Origin: Ruminococcus flavefaciens
GTDB taxonomy: Bacteria > Bacillota > Clostridia > Oscillospirales > Ruminococcaceae
Length of the DNA: 64,000 bases
Reading direction: 5' to 3'
Assembly (NCBI RefSeq): GCF_900116855.1
Contig: NZ_UETD01000002.1
Span: forward strand, 401,744-465,743
Shown piece after piece: positions 52,856 through 61,018 of the stretch. Both the position numbers and the translations under genes were made by a program. Each line of letters begins with the position of its first letter. Within the stretch, counting starts at the first letter, position 1. The notes beneath the pieces are model-generated. The model made no database searches. It saw only the letters and a program-made list of their open reading frames with translations, and was not told the origin of the DNA.

Positions 52856-55372
52856 ATGAGAAAGATCATATCGGCAATACTTTCATCGGCACTTGCCGTG
52901 AGCGCAGTCGGCATAGCTCCCCTGCACTCGGAAGCAGCGGGCAGCCAGTACGAATTTGAAGACGGGACCATAACAAGTACGGGCGAGAACAGTGCTGAGA
53001 TCGGCACACTCAAAGGTGCCAGCGGCGGCAGAGCCGTTGACCTGAAGGACGGCGGCAACACAGTAACGGTCAAAGTAAACGCCTCCGAACAGGGAATGTA
53101 CAGGATAACTCTTCGCTACTGCCAGCCCTATGACGAGGACGGCAAGTATCAGAACATACTTGTAAACGGCAGGAACGCAGGCGAGATATTCTGCGAATAC
53201 ACAGGTGATAACGAATTCTCCACAGTCAGCATAAGCTCAGAGCTGAAAGCAGGAAGCAATGACATAACCGTTGAGGCATCATGGGGCTGGACTTATTTTG
53301 ACGCACTGCTCATCGAAAAGGGCAATTTCACCGCATACACAGGCGGCGGAAAGCTTTCCAATCCCAAGGCGTCGGCTCAGGCACAGTCACTTTACAACTT
53401 CCTCTGTGACACCTATGGCAAAAATGTCATATCGGGACAGCAGGAGTCTACTTGGATGGGCAGTGAGGACTACGAATTCGATATCATAAAGAATGCCAGC
53501 GGAAAGTATCCTGCACTCCGCGGACTGGATTACATGGGCGACGACTTCGCAGGCTGCAACAGACGTGCAAAAAAATGGTACGATAAAGGCGGTATAGTCA
53601 CTATCTGCTGGCACTGCGGAAGCGACTTCCGAGGCAGTCATACCGAAGCTATGAACAGCGACCTCAACTGGAACGCCGCCCTGACTGAGGGTACTGCGGA
53701 GTACAATACCCTCATTGCAGGCATGGACAAGGGCGCAAAGGCACTGAAGGAATTGCAGGAGGCAGGCATTCCCGTAGTGTGGCGTCCCTTCCATGAATTT
53801 GACGGAAAGTGGTTCTGGTGGGGCAAGGGCGGAGCCGAAAACTTCAAAAAGCTCTGGCGGATAATGTACGACAGATATACGAATTACTGGGGACTTGATA
53901 ATCTTATATGGAGCCTTGGCTACTGCGGCGACGTTAACGCAGGCTGGTATCCCGGGGACGAATACGTTGATATAATAGGCTCTGACACCTATGTGAACCA
54001 CACAGGCTCGCTGGCACCTATGTACAACAAGACTGCTCAGGTCGCCAACAAGCCTGTATGTCTCCACGAGAACGGACCTATCCCCGATCCCGAGAAGATG
54101 AAGTCCGAGGGAGCAAAGTGGCTCTGGTTCATGACATGGCACACCTCTTTCATCGACAGCAACGAATTCAACACTGCATCATATCTCCGACAGGTCTACA
54201 ACAGCGACTATATGCTCACCCTTGATGAGCTTCCCGACATCTATCACTACGGAAGCACAGCCTCCTACGAGAGCACGGACCCTGTTTTCAAGATAGAGCC
54301 TGCCAAGGGCATAAAGGGAGACCTTAACAGCGACGGCGAGGTAAATGTTGCCGATGCAGTTCTTCTCCAGAAATTCATTCTCGGAGCAAAGGACGCAAGC
54401 ATAACCGACTGGAAAGCAGGCGACCTCTGTGAGGACGAGGTACTGGACGTATTTGACATGATAGAGATGAGAAAGCTTCTCACAGCGCCTATTGTAACTC
54501 CTCCTCCCGTGGAGCCGGAGACTCCTAAGACCACATACAAATTCGATCCCGCAAAGAAATACGCCGAATACGGTCAGAACTACCGGAATAACGCCTCACA
54601 GGGCGGAACCATCGTGAAAGAGACCTACAACGGCATAAACGGCACCAATTCACTTAATGTCTATCTGCCCTACGGCTATGACAAGAACAAGAAGTACAAT
54701 ATATTCTACTTCATGCACGGCATGGGCGATAGTGAGAATTCGCTTTTCTACAATGACAACGGCGAGTCAGTCCGTCTCATAGACAACATGATACAGAACG
54801 GCGATATCGAGCCGATGATAATAGTTACCCCCACCTTCAACAAGGTAAGCTCCGACACATTCTACAATGCCGAGAACTTCTACAAGGAGTTCCGCGAGAG
54901 CGTCGTTCCATTCGTTGAGGGCAAGTATTCCACATATGCGGCTTCCAATTCCAAGGAAGATATCAAAGCATCCAGAATGCACAGAGCCTACGGCGGCTTC
55001 TCAATGGGAAGCGTTTCCACATGGGCAGTTTTCGAGAACTGCGTTGACATAGTGGGATACTTCATGCCCATGAGCGGAGCTCATCACTGGGGCACAGGCA
55101 CAGCCGACGCAGGCGCACTGGCAAGAGCCGTTGATCGTGCAGGGCTGAAGAAGAACGAATACTTCATCATGTCAGCAACAGGCACCTCAGACTTTGCAAA
55201 TCCCGTTCTGAGCCCTCAGATAGAGTCAATGAAGAATCTGAGCCAGTTTGAGTACACATCGGACTTCTCCAAGGGCAACCTCTGGTTCATACTGGCAAAC
55301 GGCGGAGAGCACAGCTGGTACTATGTAAGGCAGTACATCTACAACTGTCTGCCGTTCTTCTTCCGCAATTGA
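52856..55372 (+). CDS. Secreted CBM35 - GH26 mannanase - dockerin - CE1 esterase
   Basis: 838 residues, signal peptide about 1-28. Residues 30-155 form a CBM35-like beta-sandwich (YEFEDGTI, WGWTYFDALLIE). The GH26 barrel follows to about 480, with acid/base Glu314 in WRPFHEFDGKWFWWG and nucleophile Glu405 in LHENGPIP. A type I dockerin spans about 488-545 (GDLNSDGEVNVADAVLL, LCEDEVLDVFDMIEM). After a Pro-rich linker a CE1-type esterase has Ser716 in GGFSMGS and His in GEHSWYY near the end. It would cut beta-mannan and remove acetyl or feruloyl groups while attached to the cellulosome. TATAAT at 52794; an AAAATGTTATT motif at 52743 recalls the shared element. Confidence 0.93.
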   Translation: MRKIISAILSSALAVSAVGIAPLHSEAAGSQYEFEDGTITSTGENSAEIGTLKGASGGRAVDLKDGGNTVTVKVNASEQGMYRITLRYCQPYDEDGKYQNILVNGRNAGEIFCEYTGDNEFSTVSISSELKAGSNDITVEASWGWTYFDALLIEKGNFTAYTGGGKLSNPKASAQAQSLYNFLCDTYGKNVISGQQESTWMGSEDYEFDIIKNASGKYPALRGLDYMGDDFAGCNRRAKKWYDKGGIVTICWHCGSDFRGSHTEAMNSDLNWNAALTEGTAEYNTLIAGMDKGAKALKELQEAGIPVVWRPFHEFDGKWFWWGKGGAENFKKLWRIMYDRYTNYWGLDNLIWSLGYCGDVNAGWYPGDEYVDIIGSDTYVNHTGSLAPMYNKTAQVANKPVCLHENGPIPDPEKMKSEGAKWLWFMTWHTSFIDSNEFNTASYLRQVYNSDYMLTLDELPDIYHYGSTASYESTDPVFKIEPAKGIKGDLNSDGEVNVADAVLLQKFILGAKDASITDWKAGDLCEDEVLDVFDMIEMRKLLTAPIVTPPPVEPETPKTTYKFDPAKKYAEYGQNYRNNASQGGTIVKETYNGINGTNSLNVYLPYGYDKNKKYNIFYFMHGMGDSENSLFYNDNGESVRLIDNMIQNGDIEPMIIVTPTFNKVSSDTFYNAENFYKEFRESVVPFVEGKYSTYAASNSKEDIKASRMHRAYGGFSMGSVSTWAVFENCVDIVGYFMPMSGAHHWGTGTADAGALARAVDRAGLKKNEYFIMSATGTSDFANPVLSPQIESMKNLSQFEYTSDFSKGNLWFILANGGEHSWYYVRQYIYNCLPFFFRN

Positions 55373-55462
55373 CAAGAGATCTACAGACATCCTCACTCCC
55401 ATTATCGTGCCAATAAATATTCAAGGCATCAGCCGACCCGTTCCCCACGGGCGGCTTGCAGG

Positions 55463-55490
55463 AACTCCGCACCACCATGCGGAGTTTTTG
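55463..55490 (+). terminator. Terminator of the mannanase gene
   Basis: Stem AACTCCGCA / TGCGGAGTT with CCACCA loop and T5. Confidence 0.8.
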
Positions 55491-55494
55491 CGTA

Positions 55495-55523
55495 TTGACG
55501 TATTCCGGGGATGAGTGTATAAT
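55495..55523 (+). promoter_or_regulatory. Promoter of the second sensor-AraC regulator
   Basis: TTGACG (55495-55500), 17-bp spacer, TATAAT (55518-55523), 18 bp before ATG 55542. Confidence 0.8.
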
Positions 55524-55541
55524 AAAAGCGGAGGTGATATC

Positions 55542-57764
55542 ATGGACAGTATCGGACGCATAGCCGTTATAGTTCCCCATATCAGCAGCAACACCGAGAC
55601 ATCGTTTATCGACGTCATACATAGAATGGCAGAAGGATACGGCTATGATACCATAGTCATTTCGGGAGTTATAAACTACGTTGACCAGCAGCTTGACGAG
55701 GTATACTCAAAGGGTCAGACAAACATCTACGATCTTATCCTCCACGGTGGCTTTGACGGCTTTATATTTGAAGCGAATATATTTTGCAGTGAAAGACAGC
55801 GCAGGGCGATACTTGACCTTCTTCACAGGCGGGACGTTCCATGCGTGGTGGTCAATTATGACCAGCCGTACTTCCCTGTTGTTTCGGCAGATGAGACTAT
55901 TCTCCTCTATCTCTCAGCAAATCACCTGATAAACGAACACGGCTGCCGAAAGCTTTACTGCATAGGCGGCACCAAGGGACACACTCCCTCAGAGGAGCGC
56001 ATAAACGGCTTCCGCAGAGCCATGGACGAGGCAGGGCTCCCTTACGATGAGAGCTGTATCCTTTACGGAAACTACTGGAGAGATATCCCTCACAGGGCAG
56101 CTCTTGATATTGCCGGGGGCAGGCTCGAAAAGCCCGACGGCATAGTCTGCGGCAGCGATATCATGGCAGTGGAGCTGTGCAGGACACTTGCGGATAACGG
56201 CATAAAGGTGCCCGAGGACATAAAGGTCACAGGCTGTGACGGAAGCATCATCTCCCAGACCGAAAGGGTCTCGCTGACCACAGTTGCGGGACAGGAAAGG
56301 ATAAACGGCTTCCTTGCATTCAGGAAGCTGATGAAGATACTGGGCAGGGACATAAGCGGCGGGACAGTCTCCCCCGAGCTCATCATAGGAGAGAGCTGCG
56401 GCTGCGGAGACAAGGGCGCCATATCACGCAGCAGCAGTCTTTCCGACACAAGGGAATATGCAGGAGTGATACTCAGCATACTCGAGCAGCGCAGGACCAG
56501 CAGTCAGGGCGAGATAATCAGGCGAATGTCCGAATGCAAGGACCTCTATGACGTTACGGGCACATTTCTCGGCTGCTGTTATATGATACCCACAGGCATA
56601 AGGGCGGAGCTTTGTCTTTGCGAGGACTGGCAGAGGGATATGAAGGACCCGTCCGTCTACCGCCGCGGCGGTCTCCCCGACAGGATGCTCCTTGCCATGG
56701 AAGCCTGCTATGAGGGAGGAGAGCAGATGAAGGAGTTCATGACAAAAGATATCTTCCCCTCACTTACAAAGCCACACAGTCCGCGTCTGACAGTGATATC
56801 CTCACTTCACTACAAGGGGCAGATACTGGGCTATGTTGGATTTACATACAGAAAGGCAGTCCACATAATCCTTGACGAATTCTACATGAGCTGGTGTGAC
56901 GCGGTCAGCAGCGGACTCAATACCGTATGGAACAGGATGTACAAGGACTACGTCAACAAGCGTATCGAGTCACTTTCGGAGTTTGCTCCCGTACTCGGCA
57001 TATACAATAAGCGCGGACTCATCAGCAAGCTCATGGGAATGATGTCCGAAAACAGCAGTGCAGAACTGACCCTCACTCTCCTTTCCTACATAAAGGAGGA
57101 CAAGGTAAGATACAGCGTACCGCCGATAAATTCCATAGTCAACGCCATACGTCTCAGCGACGGCAAGGCTGTTCTTGCCAGCATAGGCGACGACATTATC
57201 GCCATAGCCCGTTCTGCGGAGAACGAATGCTCTGAGCAGTCACTTGCCGCCGAGATAGCACAGAACGTAACGGACTCCTACAAGGGAGCAGTTGACATAA
57301 GGCAGGAGCGCATAGCAGTTCTTTCCTGCTCTGTAGCGCCGTCGGATATATTCGGCATCGATGAGATAATATGCGGCATGGAGGACAGACTGAAAGGCAA
57401 GATGATAAGCATGAGCTCGGGCACATTCAGCTACAAGGATCAGTTCATCGCCATGAGGGACAATATTTTCAGGCATCCCGAAAAAGAGTGGAACATTGAA
57501 GCCCTTACGCGCAGCATGGGACTCAGCAAGAGCCATTTCCACAGGATATACAAGGAGCTTTTCGGCACAAGCTGCAAGGAGGACATAATCTCATCAAGGC
57601 TTGAAAAGGTGAAATGGCTCCTTGACAACACCTCGCTGACGGTCGCCAAGATAGCTGAGGAGAGCGGATATTCCAACACCAGCCACTTCATAAGGCAGTT
57701 CAGCAGCAGAACAGGTCTGACTCCATCAGCATACCGCAGAAAAAAGGGGCAGAAAGGCAAATAA
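55542..57764 (+). CDS. Transcriptional regulator: sugar-binding sensor, linker, AraC HTH (paralogue)
   Basis: 740 residues with the same layout as the protein at 32887: LacI-type sensor domain without its HTH (IGRIAVIVPHISSN, CGSDIMAVELCRTL, DIKVTGCDGS), a Cys motif GESCGCGDKG shared with the paralogue's GASCGCVERM, a middle region (YVNKRIESLSEFAPVLGIYNKRGLI) and a C-terminal AraC pair of HTHs (LSKSHFHRIYKELFGTS, IAEESGYSNTSHFIRQFSSR). ATG 55542 follows GGAGGTGAT. It sits directly after the mannanase/esterase gene, so control of that gene in response to a mannan-derived sugar is likely but unproved. Confidence 0.88.
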   Translation: MDSIGRIAVIVPHISSNTETSFIDVIHRMAEGYGYDTIVISGVINYVDQQLDEVYSKGQTNIYDLILHGGFDGFIFEANIFCSERQRRAILDLLHRRDVPCVVVNYDQPYFPVVSADETILLYLSANHLINEHGCRKLYCIGGTKGHTPSEERINGFRRAMDEAGLPYDESCILYGNYWRDIPHRAALDIAGGRLEKPDGIVCGSDIMAVELCRTLADNGIKVPEDIKVTGCDGSIISQTERVSLTTVAGQERINGFLAFRKLMKILGRDISGGTVSPELIIGESCGCGDKGAISRSSSLSDTREYAGVILSILEQRRTSSQGEIIRRMSECKDLYDVTGTFLGCCYMIPTGIRAELCLCEDWQRDMKDPSVYRRGGLPDRMLLAMEACYEGGEQMKEFMTKDIFPSLTKPHSPRLTVISSLHYKGQILGYVGFTYRKAVHIILDEFYMSWCDAVSSGLNTVWNRMYKDYVNKRIESLSEFAPVLGIYNKRGLISKLMGMMSENSSAELTLTLLSYIKEDKVRYSVPPINSIVNAIRLSDGKAVLASIGDDIIAIARSAENECSEQSLAAEIAQNVTDSYKGAVDIRQERIAVLSCSVAPSDIFGIDEIICGMEDRLKGKMISMSSGTFSYKDQFIAMRDNIFRHPEKEWNIEALTRSMGLSKSHFHRIYKELFGTSCKEDIISSRLEKVKWLLDNTSLTVAKIAEESGYSNTSHFIRQFSSRTGLTPSAYRRKKGQKGK

Positions 57765-57781
57765 AATGGGATAAAACCGCA

Positions 57782-57965
57782 TTTACTGCCGCCTGTTTTT
57801 GATGTATCATAATTACAGGGGAGACAAAAGGAAGCCTTCTTCAGCCGCATTTCTGCACTTCTTTGCGGCTGATGAAAAGCATTCCGCAAAACACAATTCC
57901 TTTTATAATATCCTCCTGAGGTGGGACAGATCAGAGACCGTATCGGCAGATGCGGTCTTTTTTCT
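57782..57965 (+). ncRNA. Possible short transcript with terminator upstream of the GNAT gene
   Basis: TTTACT (57782-57787), 17-bp spacer, TATCAT (57805-57810) could start a 145-nt RNA. It would contain a stem CAGCCGCA / TGCGGCTG (about 57841-57871) and end at the hairpin GACCGTAT / ATGCGGTC plus T6 (57937-57965). A GAGGTGGGAC segment loosely recalls a T-box core, but stem I and the flanking ACC are absent. It is either a small RNA or the trailer of the AraC gene. Confidence 0.35.
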
Positions 57966-57987
57966 TGAAAAATCCGCAATAAACAGC

Positions 57988-58016
57988 TTGACATCAACAT
58001 TTCTGTATGCTATACT
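57988..58016 (+). promoter_or_regulatory. Promoter of the GNAT acetyltransferase gene
   Basis: TTGACA (57988-57993), 17-bp spacer, TATACT (58011-58016). The 155-nt leader holds an 11-codon ORF from TTG 58068 with AAGGAGA before it, and a stem ACGGAGG / CCTCCGT near 58107-58143. Confidence 0.75.
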
Positions 58017-58176
58017 TTAGGGGAAGTGCAGGATGTACTTCATATATCTTATTTTAAGGAGAAGTTGTTTGAAAAATAATAACAGAACAGAGATAGCAGC
58101 GTAAACGGAGGTTTGCGAATACTATCTCACACAAGCCTCCGTATGTCCCGTCAACATTTTCAGGAGGAAAAAAACA

Positions 58177-58833
58177 ATGAATAAAAATGACTATATCATA
58201 CGTAAGGAAACAGAAAAGGACTACCGCGAAGTTGAAAATCTTGCAAGAGAAGCTTTCTGGAATCTCAGCAAGCCCGGCTGCTTTGAGCATTACTTCATCC
58301 ACATCATGAGGGAGCACAAGGACTTTGTTCCCGAGCTGGACTATGTCATCGAAACAGACGGAAAGATCGCAGGCTGTGTAATGTACTGCCGCGCGAAGCT
58401 CAGGGACGAGCAGGGCAATGAGAAGGACATTCTGACAATGGGACCTCTCTGCGTGCTTCCCGAATATCAGCGCAAGGGACTGGGCAAGGCACTGCTGGAG
58501 CACACCTTTGCTATCGCCGCAGAAATGGGATACGATGTGGTTATCAATTTCGGCAATCCCGATAACTATGTGGCAAGAGGCTACAAGAGCTGCAAAAAGT
58601 ACAACGTGTGCTTTGAGGGAGACTTCTTCCCTGCCGCACTTCTTGTGAAGGTGCTGAAGGAGGACGCTCTTGACGGCAGAAAGTGGTTCTACCATCCCAG
58701 CGATGTTGACGCCCCCTGCGATGACGAAAAAGCAGTCGAGGAGTTCGACAAGCTCTTCCCTCCAAAGGAAAAGGGCTGGCAGCCAAGTCAGGAGGAGTTT
58801 TACATCCACAGTCATTCTTCCATAAACGGATAA
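58177..58833 (+). CDS. GNAT family N-acetyltransferase
   Basis: 218 residues. Acetyl-CoA-binding motif A is LCVLPEYQRKGLGKALLEH (residues about 92-110), preceded by beta strands with GKIAGCVMYCRAKL and followed by VVINFGNPDNYVARGYKSC; the C-terminal third is family specific. Resembles the YhbS-like group with broad or unknown substrates. AGGAGG precedes ATG 58177. Monocistronic between its promoter and the terminator at 58838. Confidence 0.88.
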   Translation: MNKNDYIIRKETEKDYREVENLAREAFWNLSKPGCFEHYFIHIMREHKDFVPELDYVIETDGKIAGCVMYCRAKLRDEQGNEKDILTMGPLCVLPEYQRKGLGKALLEHTFAIAAEMGYDVVINFGNPDNYVARGYKSCKKYNVCFEGDFFPAALLVKVLKEDALDGRKWFYHPSDVDAPCDDEKAVEEFDKLFPPKEKGWQPSQEEFYIHSHSSING

Positions 58834-58837
58834 ACAA

Positions 58838-58877
58838 AAAGCTCGTATCGGATATCGCTCCGATACGAGCATTTTTT
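58838..58877. terminator. Bidirectional intrinsic terminator
   Basis: Stem GCTCGTATCGGA / TCCGATACGAGC, A5 on one side and ATTTTTT on the other. Shared with the converging dockerin gene, whose stop codon lies within it. Confidence 0.85.
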
Positions 58878-59892
58878 ATTTGTCAAGTCCGAGGAGATGC
58901 TGCTGAATGACGAGGGCATCATTTGCAGTAACACCGTCACCGTTGGTATCGGCATTATCCCTGCCCTTTGATGTAAGAGAATACTTATCGGGATTGGCAA
59001 GAGCCTGCATAATGAAAATAGCGTCCGAGAGATCGAGGATGCCGTCGCAGTTGGCATCGCCGTATCTGACGATATCATCTCTGAGGCCGTAACCATGTGA
59101 AGATGTATTGCATAGCAGTACATCACTGCTTTTTTTGTTTATGATCCCTGAGACCAGAACGTTGCCTAAAATACCAGCTTTAAGTTTACGAATTTCGCTG
59201 AAGTCTTTGCAGTACTCACTAATATACTCAATATAAAAAGCGCCGCTGCTTGTGGCATCAAGGAACATTTCAGGTGTTCGTAATATACCGCATATGGTGC
59301 AGTTATCCTTCAGCACCATCAGGGCTTCCTTTTCACTGTAAAAACATATGGGAAAGCTGTCATCATATGACAGGATCACACCATCATCCATGCCCTCATA
59401 GAGTATTCCCCTGCTGTTGCCTCCGCAGGTGAAAGTGCCTCTTATAAAGAACCTCACCGTACCCTTGCCTGTGCTGACGGTGATGGTGTTGCCGAGGGTC
59501 AGATCGTCAAGCAGCACGATTATGTCATTATCTCCTGCATCAATAGTGAGATCATGATCCAGCGCTTTAATGGTACAGCTTCTGTTGACTGACTCATCGG
59601 TAAAGCTCTCATCAATGACACATTCAGCCACTTCCGCCTCTGCATTATCCCTTATCATTCCAATTTCAGTATAATACAGAGTATAGCTGTCCGGATCAAA
59701 GTCCGTATCTGCATCGGGAGGAAAGCTGTTTCCGCCGTCAAAAGCTCCGCCTATCTCCTGAATTCCTTTGATACCGCCTTTTCTTTCATCTTCTGCAAAA
59801 GAATTAAGACATAAAGCCGATACAGCTGTAAGCGCCGCAGCTGAAGCTGCAATTATTCTTTTGGTAAATCCGTGTAATGATCTGTGTTTCAT
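58876..59892 (-). CDS. Secreted dockerin protein of unknown function
   Basis: 338 residues from ATG 59892, which follows GGACGG; the open frame extends to 60153 but that part precedes the signal peptide. Signal peptide about 1-33 (RIIAASAAALTAVSALC). The middle is a beta-strand-rich region with repeated DDxxLxxxIxVxxGxGTVRFFIRG-like patterns (ITVSTGKGTVRFFIRGTF), possibly a right-handed beta helix. The C-terminal dockerin (about 278-338) has GDANCDGILDLSDAIFIMQ and ADTNGDGVTANDALVIQ loops. No catalytic motif is recognised. Confidence 0.8.
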   Translation of the reverse strand: MKHRSLHGFTKRIIAASAAALTAVSALCLNSFAEDERKGGIKGIQEIGGAFDGGNSFPPDADTDFDPDSYTLYYTEIGMIRDNAEAEVAECVIDESFTDESVNRSCTIKALDHDLTIDAGDNDIIVLLDDLTLGNTITVSTGKGTVRFFIRGTFTCGGNSRGILYEGMDDGVILSYDDSFPICFYSEKEALMVLKDNCTICGILRTPEMFLDATSSGAFYIEYISEYCKDFSEIRKLKAGILGNVLVSGIINKKSSDVLLCNTSSHGYGLRDDIVRYGDANCDGILDLSDAIFIMQALANPDKYSLTSKGRDNADTNGDGVTANDALVIQQHLLGLDK

Positions 59893-59973
59893 ATAGTGCC
59901 GTCCTTTCGTCAAATAGGTGTTCATGCCGCAGCAGTTCTGTCTACCATTCATTATACCATTCTTTACGCGATA

Positions 59974-60050
59974 AAGCAAGATGCGCGGAGAAAAAACTGC
60001 CTTTTTTGAAGCTTTGCCGCGAAACAGCCTGTGCAGCTCACCGCTTATGT
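59974..60050. repeat. Intergenic repeat, copy 2
   Basis: Second copy of the repeat at 47992-48068, with the same ordered blocks (AGCAAGA, CGCGG, GAAAAAACTGCC, TTGCCGCGAAA, CAGC, CTC, CCGCTTAT). It lies between the dockerin gene's upstream region and the end of the HD hydrolase gene. Confidence 0.55.
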
Positions 60051-60064
60051 TTTTTGCAGTTACT

Positions 60065-60628
60065 TCAGGACTCTCTTTCGATCTTCTCCAGCGTATCAGC
60101 GAGAATAGCTTTTCTGAGCTCAGTGAGCCATTCCGAGAAGGCAACAGTATCAAAGGCGTAGGTCTTGTTCAGCTCATACTCATTCTCCGACCATGTATCT
60201 ATGGGAGACTCATTGTGCTGTATCAGCGCCTCCAGCTTGTCGAGAGCCTTGAAAATCTTCGCCTCGACAGTCTGCTGAGCATTCATCTCCGCATACAGCT
60301 CAGAAAACTCGCTTCCTATCCCGTCAGGCAGGGACGACACCCATCTTTCGAGGAGACTGTCCTCGGTCACGCGGTCTGCATCTGTTTTTACAAAAGTGGG
60401 GATATCTCCCGTAAAGCACTCCCCGAGATCATGGATAAGGCACATCCTGACCACCCTGTCCATATCGGCGTCGGGAAACTCATTTTTCAGCAGCATAGCC
60501 ATCAGCGACACACGCCAGCTGTGCTCGGCAACGCTCTCCGTACGCCGCTGTGAGGTAGTACAGTGCCGGGGCGTATCCTTTAGTTTTTCCGCTGTATGAA
60601 GTATATCAAGAAACTCTTTTGCGTTCAT
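60065..60628 (-). CDS. HD-domain hydrolase, YfbR/HDDC2-like 5'-deoxynucleotidase
   Basis: 187 residues. HD-phosphohydrolase metal ligands are visible: His in ESVAEHSWRV, His-Asp in CLIHDLGECFTGDIP, and a later Asp in ALDKLEALIQH. The TESVAEHSW and HDLGE signatures match the YfbR/HDDC2 group that dephosphorylates deoxynucleoside monophosphates. ATG 60628 follows GGAGGG; the upstream extension has no ribosome binding site. Single gene. Confidence 0.88.
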   Translation of the reverse strand: MNAKEFLDILHTAEKLKDTPRHCTTSQRRTESVAEHSWRVSLMAMLLKNEFPDADMDRVVRMCLIHDLGECFTGDIPTFVKTDADRVTEDSLLERWVSSLPDGIGSEFSELYAEMNAQQTVEAKIFKALDKLEALIQHNESPIDTWSENEYELNKTYAFDTVAFSEWLTELRKAILADTLEKIERES

Positions 60629-60707
60629 TTCTCTGCCCTCCGTTAATATAATGAAAACAATTATACAGCAAAAGCCGCATGAAGTCAATGATTTTGCGTT
60701 TTTTCAC

Positions 60708-60736
60708 TTGACACGGTGAAAAAACTGTGCTATAAT
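60708..60736 (+). promoter_or_regulatory. Promoter of the ABC-F gene
   Basis: TTGACA (60708-60713), 17-bp spacer, TATAAT (60731-60736): full consensus, with a leader of about 275 nt. Confidence 0.85.
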
Positions 60737-60767
60737 GCATTCAGAAATTACTGAAAGAGGTGTGAGG

Positions 60768-60994
60768 ATGAAAAAATAATTCACTTTTGAACACATGAAT
60801 ATTTTTACTGACAGTGTGAAATTTTACGGGCATACTGTCTTATCATGTTGCCAAAAGTGGATTATGTTCTCATAACCTCTTTTTTGTGCTATATATTTAT
60901 CCGCGCACATTTTTGCAGGCTGATACTGCAAGTGCGCCCTGAGGTCATGGAATGTAACGGGAACTGTTTGGCAGCAAACGGTCCCCGTTTTTTT
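60768..60994 (+). promoter_or_regulatory. Attenuator-like leader of the ABC-F gene
   Basis: A ribosome binding site GAGGTGTGAGG precedes a tiny ORF ATG-AAA-AAA-TAA (60768-60779). Further on are a hairpin GCGCAC...TGCAG / CTGCA...GTGCGC (60903-60937) and a terminator ACGGG..ACTGTTT / AAACGGT..CCCGT followed by T7 (60956-60994), just before the AAAGGAGG site. ABC-F resistance genes are often induced when ribosomes stall on such leaders. The 175 bases before ATG 61019 happen to be open in the same frame, but without a start signal. Confidence 0.65.
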
Positions 60995-61018
60995 GTGGGA
61001 CCGAAAGGAGGAATAAAT

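Noticed and set aside
57900-57965. T-box riboswitch
   Set aside because: GAGGTGGGAC only loosely resembles the T-box core; no stem I, no specifier loop, and the downstream gene is not amino-acid related.
58054-58872. 272-codon leftward ORF
   Set aside because: Antisense shadow of the GNAT gene, whose acetyl-CoA motif and ribosome binding site are clear.
58876-60153. 425-codon reading of the dockerin gene
   Set aside because: The first 87 codons precede a clear signal peptide at ATG 59892 and include repeat copy 2.
60845-61018. N-terminal extension of the ABC-F protein
   Set aside because: In frame, but covers the leader hairpins and terminator and has no ribosome binding site; homologues start at the MSQILV-like position.
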